64,000 bases of DNA from positions 1-64,000 of the forward strand of contig CAMPDV010000690.1 of the NCBI GenBank assembly GCA_946699065.1, read 5' to 3'. This document shows, in pieces, positions 38,201 to 47,953 of this stretch. The first letter of the stretch is position 1; every line of letters begins with the position of its first letter. The position numbers were made by a program, and so were the translations under genes. The notes beneath the pieces were generated by a model that did no database searches, was not told the origin of the DNA, and saw only the letters and a list, made by a program, of their open reading frames with translations. This DNA is from Loxodes magnus (taxonomy: Eukaryota; Ciliophora; Karyorelictea; Loxodida; Loxodidae).

Positions 38201-39244
38201 GTAGTGAATGAAGCAGCAAATTCAATCTAAGATATTGCAAAGTTGGAGAAAAAAACAGCAATTTTTATATTCCTAAGAGAATAAAAAATAAACGTAACTG
38301 AAAATTTTTGATTTAAGATAATCAAGAAATTGAAAAACTTAAAGATTGTGTAAAATTATGGTACTTCGAAAATTTAGATCTCGAGCTATTTCATGAATAT
38401 TTCAATCTAAATTTTATAAAAGCCATTGAATATTCTAGTTCTAGAAGGATTTACATTTTTTTGTTTTTTTCAAAAGGACAATTCTTAGATTTATAAGTTC
38501 AAAGTAGACATTTTGGCAACCACTTTGGACATGTACATTTCTCATTTAATCACAGCTTTTTTATTTAAGACTTTGATTAATTAAATTTTAGTGACTTCTT
38601 TTTTTTCTATTTAGAAGCACTGGAATTCTATAATATTTATTCTTCTATAAAACTTTTGTTATTCTATTTTTCTTAAGAAGTACTTGTTAAACCATACTCA
38701 ATATCCAATTTGTAACTACTTGCAAACTTAAATATTTTTTAAATATCAAGCAGCCTTTTAGTTGCAATTGATTATTTTAATTTATTCAGAAAAAAATTAA
38801 AGTTTAGCAGCTATTTCATTCTAGATAGCAAATGATATTCTTAAATCTTTTAATTAATAAATTTAAATTTAAGCTTTAAAACTCTTATCTTGTAGGTTTA
38901 ATCTTTTTCTCACTTTCATTATGTTTATTTAAATACTTTCTTATTACTACTAAAGACTGTATTCTTTTTAAATTTTATGACTAAAGTCAACTAGATTAGG
39001 ATTTATTGTGGCTTTAATTTTAGTTTTAAATAACTTATACTAGCTAATCTAATACTTATATTATCTCATATTACAAAGAAATATATTATGTTAAGTTTAC
39101 TCTTTCTATTAATTCAGAAAATAATAATAGAAGATATTAAAAATATGCTTTCTTATAAGCTTATAATTTTCTTAAGAGCAAACAACTAATTTTAAGAAAG
39201 AGAGTATTAATAGTGATAACTATGTTTTTTGGATAAGAATAGAA
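35241..39244. other. Unit tail, no gene recognised
   Basis: Continues the plus frame of the P-loop gene without a motif I can place. Hydrophobic stretches (LVFLKKSLAFLALYCLI) occur near 35670-35730. Bases about 35170-37090 look identical to 59270-61190 in unit B, while neighbouring sequence differs. From about 37800 to 39244 the sequence is plain AT-rich. Minus-strand open frames here are mirror images of the plus-strand signal and are not called. Confidence 0.45.
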
Positions 39245-39355
39245 TAGTAGAATTAAGTTTTTATCTTTAAATAATCTAGAATAATTTAGGTATTATTAAT
39301 TAGAAATGATAATTACAAAAATAACATAAATAATAAATATAATATTAGTTTGCTA

Positions 39356-40190
39356 AAAAAAAAAATGGAATAATCTATTCGCCTTTCCAAAAACCAAATT
39401 AAGAACGCAAAAAGGAAAGCTGCGAAACAAATGCAGAGACAACAACAAGAAGAAGATAAATCAAGTTCCTCCTCTGAAGGAAAAATCATAATCGGAACAA
39501 TAGAATCGAATCCAGTAAAGGTATAAAAATAATCCGAAATATAAATATAGCTTGACCAAATGAAAACAATAATACAAAATTATTAGGAAACAATTTACAA
39601 CCAAGGGGAAAAAATAAGAGAACTAATGAATACTATCGAAGATTAAAATAACGAGCTTCTAATAATTAGACGATAATTGATTTAGAATAATCTAGTCACG
39701 GAATAGTAACTATATGAATAATCTCAATCGAATTTTAAGCAAGAACAAAATATGATTATCGAAAATGTTTCTACATAAGCAAACGTTTAAGAAAAATAGA
39801 ATGACTAAAAGATTAATATAGATTTAATCAAAAGAATCGATTAACTTGAAAAAAAAGTATTTCTGAAGAGATTCAAGAAAAAACAAGGCAAACAATGCTA
39901 TTATTGCAAATCAAAGTGACACTTATTACAAAATTGCGATTAGTGAAGATAAATTTAGATAAAAGAACAATAAAGAACGTTAAGCATACTCAGCAGACTC
40001 TGAATAACCTAAACAGGGATTTACAAGAGAAAACTATTCACATAAAAGACAGAAGATCCTCTGTGGTTCCATCCACATAAAAAAATGGCGTGGTATCCAT
40101 CCACGCTAAAAAAATGGTAGCAAAAACCTGGTTGAAAATCCAGGGAATGCTAAACTTTAATTACTTTTAGTTTACTATTATTATTATTAT
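39356..40190 (+). mobile_element. ORF1-only retroelement 1 (835 bp) with 16-bp target duplication
   Basis: Inserted in unit B between direct copies of TAATATTAGTTTGCTA (39340-39355 and 40191-40206). Units A and C have the empty site (near 317 and 63425). It starts with ten A residues and an ATG (39365). The frame MEQSIRLSKNQIKNAK shows a basic head, a coiled coil (residues about 60-120) and a CCHC zinc knuckle CYYCKSK-W-HLLQNC (Cys at about residue 178, TGA before His). Three hairpins and an (ATT)n tail close the element. It has both ends but no endonuclease or reverse transcriptase, so it is a non-autonomous, gag-like element comparable to half-LINEs. Confidence 0.85.
40062..40144 (+). other. 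Triple hairpin 3' end of ORF1-only element 1
   Basis: Three stem-loops in series: TGTGG-ttccat-CCACA (40062-40077), GCGTGG-tatccat-CCACGC (40088-40106, with one more loop base) and CCTGG-ttgaaaat-CCAGG (40127-40144). TAAAAAAATGG separates each from the next. That spacer is also what opens the LINE ORF1s here (A-run plus ATGG). Confidence 0.75.
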
Positions 40191-41165
40191 TAATATTAGT
40201 TTGCTATAAAAGAGAAAGTTATCTAAATGTATTAATTATAACTAATCTAATATCTAAATTAAAGAGAAATTAATTAATAACTAATAAAGCTAAAAGGATA
40301 AAATTTTAAGTATTTAATAGACATAATTAAACATATTAAAGCTTATTTTAATAATAAAATTAAATATTACTATTTAATAATTGTAAGATATAATTAGTGA
40401 TACACCATTTATAGTTAGTTTAAATATTTACTTTCTACTACTTATATTTATTACATTTATATGTTTTGCTTAGAATCAACATTAAAATAAATTATATTAG
40501 TTTATTATTTTAAGAGAGACCTTTATAAATAAAAAGTTTTAATGAAATAGTAGTAAAAAAGTGGGCAATTAAAAGAGTTTATCTTATAAATTCTAAAAAT
40601 GCTTTTTTAAAATAATTTGATGTTTTTTAATATTTATTCAAACTAATTAATAAGAAACTTATTTTATTTAATTTTTTTAATTAGTAAAAAGATTAAACAA
40701 ATAATTTTTTGATTAAATGTAAGTGAAAAATAATAATTAATAACAGTAGATTTAAAAGAATTGTAATATTTTATTTATTATTTAAAAGGGTCTATAAAGA
40801 AATAAGTTATTCTTATTAAGAGCCTTTGATTTAAAGCAAAAATAAGTTGTAATTAAATAAATGCATACTAAAGTTATTATAATAAGGATATAATTCTTCT
40901 TTATAAACTTTTGATATAATAACTTATCCTTTTATTAAAAGTAAAAAGATATAAAATAATTAAAATTGTAAAGATTTGTACACTATTAGTTTAATATCTT
41001 GTCTTGCTTTAAGACAAAGATAGAAAAATCAATGTTTTATAAATAAGATATTTATAAGTATGTTTAATAAATTATTTAATAGTTTAATTGTATTGAAATT
41101 AAGTAAGTAAAATTTATTGAGTTATTTTAATTAAATATTTATTGAAGTAAGTTATAAAAATTAAA

Positions 41166-42249
41166 ATGGAGAAAAAACAAACGGAGAAAAAAGAAAAGCA
41201 ATTTGTTAAAATTATTTTTTTAAGAAAACTCCTAAGAGCGAGAAGCCACATACTAGGGAAAATATCTCTACTTCATTTTAAGTATGAAATTCTGCCTAAC
41301 TTATGCTACTAAATGTTAATAAACAAGATCAGTTATGATCAAAGTAAAGGTATTTATTTAATATTTTTTAGACTAAGTTCTTACTAACACTTCACCTGTT
41401 TTATCGGTAGCCATATCAAGTGATATGAATTGAATAGTATCAAGTTCAGCATATCCTGAAAAATCGATAAAGATCTGGAATTTCCAGACAGGTGCTCTCA
41501 TAAGAACTATAACAGGACATACTTCTAATATTTTATCGGTAGTAATATCAGCAGACTTTAGCTATATAGTATCAGCATCTGGAGATTCAACTATAAAGAT
41601 CTGAAACTTATAGACTGGTGCTCTTCAAAGAACTATAACGGGACATACTTCTAGAGTTAACTCGGTAGCAATCTCCCCAGACTCTAGCTATATTGTATCG
41701 GGATCTTACGATAACACTATAAAGATCTGAAATTTCCTCAATGGTGATCTCCAAAGAACTTTGTCGGGTCATACTTCATATGTTATATCGGTAATAATCT
41801 CCTATGACTCTAGATATATTATATCGGGATCTTGGGATACAACAATAAAGATTTGGGATTTCTAGACTGGTCAGCTTGTACGAACTCTTACTGGGCATTC
41901 AGGCTGAGTTTTATCGATAAAAGTGTCTAAGGATAATAGGTATATAATATCGGGTTCTGTTGACAGGACTATTAAGATATGGGACTTCTCTTCTGGTTAG
42001 TTTATTCGTACTCTTTAAGGTCATGCAGGTGGTATATCAAGTATTCAGTTAAGTGTTGATTCAAGTGTTATATTTTCTGGTTCTGATGACAGAACAATCA
42101 AGATTTGGAACTTTGATAAGGGTGAGTGTATATAGACTTTATAAGGGCATACAGGATCAATATGGTCTATAGCATTGAGTGTTGATAATAGATGGTTGGT
42201 ATCGGGAGGATGGGACAAGACGATAAGAAAGTGGAGAGTTTCGATTTGA
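41166..42249 (+). CDS. WD40 seven-blade propeller protein, intact (unit B)
   Basis: Two exons, 41166-41349 and 41372-42249, joined across a 22-nt intron, total 354 codons, 353 aa, stop TGA. The N-terminal 60 or so residues are basic (MEKKQTEKKEKQFVK, then LRARSHILGKISLLHFKYEI). Seven WD40 blades follow from about residue 67, each 42 residues with GH, SVxIS, GS-D-TIKIW and a TG turn: a full propeller. Trp is TGA at 41431, in blades 2 and 3 (41728-41730) and in HSG-W-VLS (41905-41907). Gln is TAG or CAG at the same place in different blades. It probably serves as a protein-interaction scaffold; the partner is unknown. The unit A copy is broken. Confidence 0.9.
41350..41371 (+). other. 22-nt spliceosomal intron of the WD40 gene
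   Basis: GTATTTATTTAATATTTTTTAG, phase 1, between the AAAG end of exon 1 and ACTAAG. Removing it joins exon 1 to the first blade in frame and makes the total length divisible by three. The same intron, with one change, is at 1474-1495 in unit A. Very short introns are typical of ciliates. Confidence 0.8.
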
Positions 42250-42986
42250 GTAACTTGCTATTTGACTTAATTAAATTTTACGATTAAAGATATAAGATAT
42301 TGGTAATGTATTTAAATTAATGTTTAATGTTAATAATGTTTTTAGTTATATGAAGTTTTTTAATTATTAATTAAAAATTTGTTATATTCTTAAATATTAT
42401 TGGTTTAAAAAAAAGGTTGAGTGATAGGTTATAGAAATTAGTGAGGTATGTTGATTTAAAGTGGTAATGTTTAAAAATATTAAAAATATAATTTTGTTAA
42501 ATGAAAGCATGAAATAAATTTAAGTTTAAATTTATGCTATAAAATTTTATGGATTTATTTTTAGATTTAGTAAAAATTTCAAGTTGCGTATAAATTATCA
42601 TTTTTTTTGTGAAGTGGTTAAAATATTATTTATAAGGTTAAAGTAAGTTTATAATTTTGATTATTAATTGAAAAAATTTAATTAAGTATTTATTTTAAAT
42701 TAAATTAAATTAAATTTTGTTTTTTTATTATTTATTTTTTATGATTGATTATTATTATTTATTAATTATTATTAATTATTATTTATTATTAATTATTTAT
42801 TGATATTATAAAATTTTAACATTTAAGTCTAATATGTTTCGTTTCCGATTGGATTATAAAATTTTCTGATATTAAGTTTTTTATTTATCATTATTTTTTC
42901 GATTTTAGAGTTTAAATTTCATGAAAACAAAAAATTTGTTTTTTTTGTTTTACACTACCAAAGATATCTGGGACGGAATAAATTTT

Positions 42987-43031
42987 TTTTTGCTCAGCGT
43001 TTTATACTACCAAAGATATCTGGGACGGAAT
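42987..43031 (+). repeat. GCTCAGC motif, unit B copy 1
   Basis: TTTTTGCTCAGCG, TTTTATACTACC, AAAGATATCTGGGACGGA. It is directly preceded (42947-42980) by a partial copy lacking GCTCAGC, so the motif itself is tandemly duplicated here. Confidence 0.7.
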
Positions 43032-43230
43032 AAATTTTTTGATTTCGGGATAAAAAATTCTAAATAGGAATAAATTTTTTGATTTCGGGATAAAAAATTC
43101 TAAATAGGAATAAATTTTTTTTGATTTCGGGATAAAAAATTCTAAATAGGAATAAATTTTTTGATTTCGGGATAAAAAATTCTAAATAGGAATAAATTTT
43201 TTGATTTCGGGATAAAAAATTCTAAATAGG
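43027..43230 (+). repeat. 40-bp minisatellite, about five copies
   Basis: Unit of 40 bases containing GGAATAAATTTTTT, GATTTCGGGA and TAAAAAATTCTAAATA, repeated about five times with one slightly longer copy. Unit A has a single degenerate version near 3055-3100, so the expansion is specific to unit B. Confidence 0.85.
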
Positions 43231-43701
43231 AATAAAAATTTTGAAAGTAATTTAAAAAAAAGTTTTTAAAATTTCTTAGAAAAGCGTTTCTAAAATAATT
43301 TCGAAAATAATTATCCAAAATCGTTTTTGAAATTAAATTTAGAAATTAATTTAAAAAATCTTTAAATTTTTTTTAAGGAATTTTTTTGAAAACTTTTTTT
43401 GATAAATATGTCTGGGACGGGATACATTTTTTTAATATGTAAAAAAGGTTTTTTTTTATAAATAGACTTAAAACTAAAAAAATTTTGAATTTTGGGATGG
43501 TAATTTAATTTTTTAAGTTATATGTTAATAAATTTATTTAAATTTGTTTATTCTTGTGTTTAAGTTCAATAATAAATTTTTATTTTTATTTTAATATGTT
43601 TCGTTTCCGATTGGATTATAAAATTTTTTGATATTAAGTTTTTTATTTATCATTATCTTTCGATTTTAGAGCTTAAATTTCATGAAAATAAAAAATTTGT
43701 T

Positions 43702-43749
43702 TTTTTGCTCAGCGTTTTACACTACCAAAGATTTTCGGCACGGAATAAA
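43702..43749 (+). repeat. GCTCAGC motif, unit B copy 2
   Basis: TTTTTTGCTCAGCG, TTTTACACTACC, AAAGATTTTCGGCACGGA. It belongs to the second half of the 760-bp duplication and aligns best with 3014-3060 in unit A. Confidence 0.7.
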
Positions 43750-46072
43750 TTTAATTATTTCGGGATAAAAAATTTAAAAATAGGAATAAAATTTCAAGAA
43801 AAAATTCCAAATATAAAAGATTTTTGAGAAAAAATAGGAATTAAAAAATTTTATATTAAAATAGAATTTGGAAATTTTTTTGTTGAAATGGTTTTTTGTA
43901 AAAATAAAAAAAAAAATTTTGTTTTTAAGAAAATTTTTTGAAAAATTTTAATCAAAACTTTTTTTCTTTTTTATTTAAAAGTATATTTTTGATAAGGTTA
44001 ATTATGTTTGAAATTATAAAAAACATGTATTGTTTATGCTTTGGAAAAAATACAATTTTTAATTTTGAACATCTTTTCTAGTAAATGAAAAAATTTGTTT
44101 TAAAAATTTTTAATATTATAATATTTACTTAAATGAAAAGGATCTCAAGAAAAAAGGAGATATAGTAAAATAACCATGAAATCGTGAAAAAATTATCCTT
44201 TTTTCGCTACAAAAGAATTTCGGGATGGATAAATCCTTTTCTTAAAGGGATAGAATTTTAAAAGATTTGAAAAGTTTTTTAAATAACTTTTAAGAAGTAA
44301 ATATAAAAAAATAAATTACAATTTTAGGAAGAAATAAATTAGTTAAAAAATTTTTCTATAAGAGGGCTTAAAACTACCTTTTTAATAGATATTGTGAATT
44401 TTAAAAATAACTAATCTAAAAAGAGCTAAAAAATCTCTTTATAAAAATATGATCAATCAAATAGAAAAAATGAGGTAAATACATCTGTAATAATAAATTT
44501 TATGCCAATTTACAAAGAGTCTAAAAAAAGTAATTAAACAAGGATCCAAATAATATATCTAACCTAACTATATAAAATAAAGAAACAAAAATTTATTAAT
44601 CAAGTTTAAAAATATTCTGCTTTATTATAATAATTATAAAAATATTAAAAATTGAAAAGATGAGTAAAAGAGTTTTGAAAAGAGCTTACTACGACTAACT
44701 ATCTGTTTTTAGTTTGCGAAAAGATGTTAATTTAGAAGAGGAAAACAAGTTTTTAAGAAAAATTGCTATATTAAGTATTTTTTCTCTTTAAAATTTTTCT
44801 CATTCTGTAATATTAAAAGAAAAGCTTTAAAGATAAACTGTCTGATTTTAAGCAACTTAAGCATATCTACTGTGCATGTAGAAAATCGATTTTATTTATT
44901 AATCTTAAAATTTGAATTTCTAATGAAGCTATTTTATTAAAGCTGAAAGCTTTTTTAAAAAATTGATTGATTATTTATCATATAAAAACATTTGCTAGTA
45001 AACTATATAAATAATTTGAATATATGGAAAATTATAAAAATCTTCACTTTCTTGTAAATTATCTTATATTCCATCTAAAATAAGAATAAAATTATATTCT
45101 AATATTAAATAATAAGAATTAGCAAAATGAAAGTGTAAATAATTAAGAAATCAATATAGTTTTGATTATATCAAAAAAGGTTAAAAGCTTTAATCTTTTG
45201 TATAATTAAAATAATATACAAAGTGTAAGTTAATAACTATTATAATTATATCTATAAAAAATGGGAAATATTTCGTACAATATAAAAAGAAACATATATA
45301 GCATAATAAAAAGCAAAGTTTCTACTAAGCCGATAATGGTAATAGTACACAATTTCATAAAGAACCTTAATAATGAGCTAGTTTGATTCTAAATGATTAG
45401 ACAACTAAATTATAATTGATAATTTAAGCATTCCTTTAATAAATGTTTGGTTTAATATACAATATAGTAATTTTTAATTTAAAATACTAAATATTCATAA
45501 ATATAATAATATTTAAAGTGCTTTATTTAAAATAAATAAAAAAAAGCAACTAATTTAAATTTAAAAGATCTTATCAAGAAATTAAATTAAAATGTTTTAA
45601 TATTCATTTTCTAATTAAAAATAGTTATTATTTTTTGTTCATTGATCTATTTTATTTATGATTAAAGATTGTAATTAATGTTTTCATAATGTCTGAAAAA
45701 TTGTTAGATTATTTAAAGATAAAAAATTAACTCTTAAAATCAATCCTTTTATAAGATAAACAGAAATAAGAGGAATTATAATTAAAAAAATTCTAACAAA
45801 CAAATTTATAAGACAAAAAAATTAATTTTATAAGAGATCAATTGAAGATGTGCAAGAATTTGAGAGCAAAAATATTACAGTTAATATCAAAATATTGTAA
45901 TCCAAAAGCCATAGATGCAAAAATTGATGCTCAAATTAAACTACAAATAGATTTATTATTTGGTAAATTAATCTAGAAATAAGAAATATGGCATTGCTTT
46001 AACAGATTTATTGAGAAGTTTAATTTATCTTCAAACTTAATATCTTTTTTATTTATTATTAAATAATAGTAA

Positions 46073-46956
46073 TTAAAAAAAATGGATTCTTAAAATCTTG
46101 TTCCCGGCTTTTTCTTCAGCAAAGAAGAGAAAAAAGCTCTGGAGAAAAAGCAGCCATAAAAAAATTAGCAAGAGTCTTCTTCTCCCCACTTACAAAACTA
46201 ATAAAAACCTAATAACTATAATAAACACCTCCTAAAGTAATGAAAAGAAAGGAATCTAATATAATAACAGGAAAAGAACTTCCATCAAAGATAATTAAAA
46301 AGGAAATCAATGTTTATTAGTTAGTATTTGAAATATCCAATCTCTAGGAAGAGATTAAAGGGCTTAAGTAGGAAAATTAAGAACTAAGAAATTTATTATC
46401 GCTTGGATAAGATAACTTAGAGATTAGAATTATTAATCAAGAAAGGGAACTCCAAGCATATTCGAACATTTAAACTGAACATAGATAAGAAACAGCAAGG
46501 CTTGGAAATATCGTATAAAAACAAGAGTTGGAGTTTATTAAGCAAAAGAATATTAGCACAACATAGCTAATTAGACAAATTAGATGGAATTAGAATAAAA
46601 AGAGGTTATAAATCGAAAACCAATCAGATAAGTAAGGAAGAAATGCTACTACTGTAATAGTAAGTGACATTTGTACAAGAATTGCTAAAAATTTTAGAAT
46701 TTCAAGAAAAAATTTTGGCGTAAAGAATAAGAAAAATATTAGAGGCTCTATTGCAACTAGCATGGAGATATTTACAGAAGAAAATGATGTGAAGTACCTT
46801 TTGAAATAATAAGAATGAGAAATCAAAGAAATTGAGAAGACCTTAGTGAAGATAATTTCATTAGAAAGTCAAGAATGATGAGTAATATTGCTGATAAAAC
46901 AACTTATTTTAAACAGTGTCCAGATTGGCACTTTTGAACATTTTAATTTCATTATC
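46073..46956 (+). mobile_element. ORF1-only retroelement 2 (884 bp) with 18-bp target duplication
   Basis: Flanked by perfect ATTATTAAATAATAGTAA (46055-46072 and 46957-46974). Unit A has the site once (about 22850-22868). After a short A-run the ATG at 46082 opens MDSQNLVPGFFFSKEEKK. A strong coiled coil follows (ISNLQEEIKGLKQENQEL), then a zinc knuckle CYYCNSK-W-HLYKNC at 46644 with TGA before His, now one frame off the ATG, so at least one frameshift is present. A bulged hairpin (46915-46932) lies near the 3' end. No endonuclease or reverse transcriptase is present. It is a different family from element 1 with the same plan. Confidence 0.82.
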
Positions 46957-47061
46957 ATTATTAAATAATAGTAAAATTAAGAGTTTACTATGTAATTTTA
47001 AAACTTTTTATTATATGTATAGTTATATTAAAATTATGTACGAATTATTTAAAAATTAGAT

Positions 47062-47387
47062 AATTAAAAAGATGATGGGAGCTGAAGTTGATTCTCATAA
47101 AACCTATTAGCATTTTGGATAAGGTCAAGTTCCTATCCACTGAGAAGGTCCATGGCTAGAGTCATTCTTAGCAGGAAAATAAAATCTTTCCGATTATCCA
47201 CTCTTGCTAACAACTTGAAGGCTGTCGGCTCCTTGTTACGGAACCCCCTGGCTGAAGCTATTGAATTAAGCAACAGGATATCCTCTCTATATGCATTGAG
47301 AGAGTGCCCTGAGTCGTCTAGCTGGAAAGGAGTTTCCAGTCCCTCGAAAGAGAAATTTTAAAGTTTATAATTAATTAATTGTAAACT
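47062..47387 (+). mobile_element. SINE-like element 2, unit B copy
   Basis: Orthologous to 22954-23275, same orientation and flanks. It differs by several changes in the middle (for example GGAACCCCCTGGCTGAAG against GGAACACCTGACTGATG), while the terminal hairpins are unchanged. It predates the A/B duplication. Confidence 0.65.
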
Positions 47388-47953
47388 GCTTATTACTCCT
47401 AAGGATAATATTTAAAGATTTAAAATACTTAATTGAAAATATTTGCTTGCTATGTTTGTAGAAATCTTTATAAGTCAGTATTAATAAATATTCGAAAATA
47501 GTCCCCGTTTCAGTTAAATATCTAAATCAAAATAGGTGAAAAGAAAATAAGTAGAATTGTCATGATATAGTACAAAACTGAGGAAGACTAGCGAAGTATT
47601 TAGTAAAGGAAATGATTTTCAATTGGTTTAAGTATTTACCAAGGTATTATCACTATATCTCGATATTGCTATTATTATGTAGAAATATTACCAAAATATA
47701 GACATTAAAAAATATAAAATTTGAATTAATTTTTAAGATAAGACTAAAATTAAAATATTTAAATGTAAAAAATAAATAAATTAAATATAAATAAGAGCTT
47801 AATAAACTGCTTAGCTATAAGCATTAAATAATATCTATTTTAACAAATTTATTATTTTATTAATTTCACTTTGTTTTCATTTAAGCAAATTCTCTTTAAT
47901 TTTAATTTATAATATAATTAATTAAAATCTATAAGCTTGTTTTAGTTTAATAA

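Larger units (their letters stand above)
194..39244 (+). repeat. Tandem unit A (about 39 kb, inflated by insertions)
   Basis: First full copy of the array. Its left 4.8 kb matches about 39245-45860 and 63301-64000, and its right 16.8 kb (22433-39244) matches 45968-63300 at an offset near 24.1 kb. Without the 17.5 kb block at 4978-22435 and the small SINE-like insertion, the unit is about 21-22 kb. By eye the copies differ by scattered substitutions and short indels, so they are real diverged copies and not an assembly echo. The order is WD40 gene, 3' flank, insertion block, SINE-like element, NAI-WD40 pseudogene, long AT-rich tract, P-loop pseudogene, AT-rich tail. Confidence 0.9.
42250..45967. 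other. AT-rich 3' flank of the WD40 gene, unit B, no gene seen
   Basis: Counterpart of 2373-4977, enlarged by a roughly 760 bp tandem duplication (AATATGTTTCGTTTCCGATTG at 42831 and again at 43593) and by a minisatellite. Bases about 45480-45690 are private to unit B, and 45860-45967 is the sequence that unit A replaced with its 17.5 kb block. Confidence 0.6.

Noticed and set aside
43027-43230. CRISPR-like array
   Set aside because: The repeats are contiguous 40-bp copies without distinct spacers, in a eukaryotic AT-rich flank.
47152-47361. 69-codon plus-strand frame inside SINE-like element 2
   Set aside because: The sequence is GC-rich and highly self-complementary, the sister copy in unit A breaks the frame early, and the inverted relative at 22506-22816 does not encode the same peptide.
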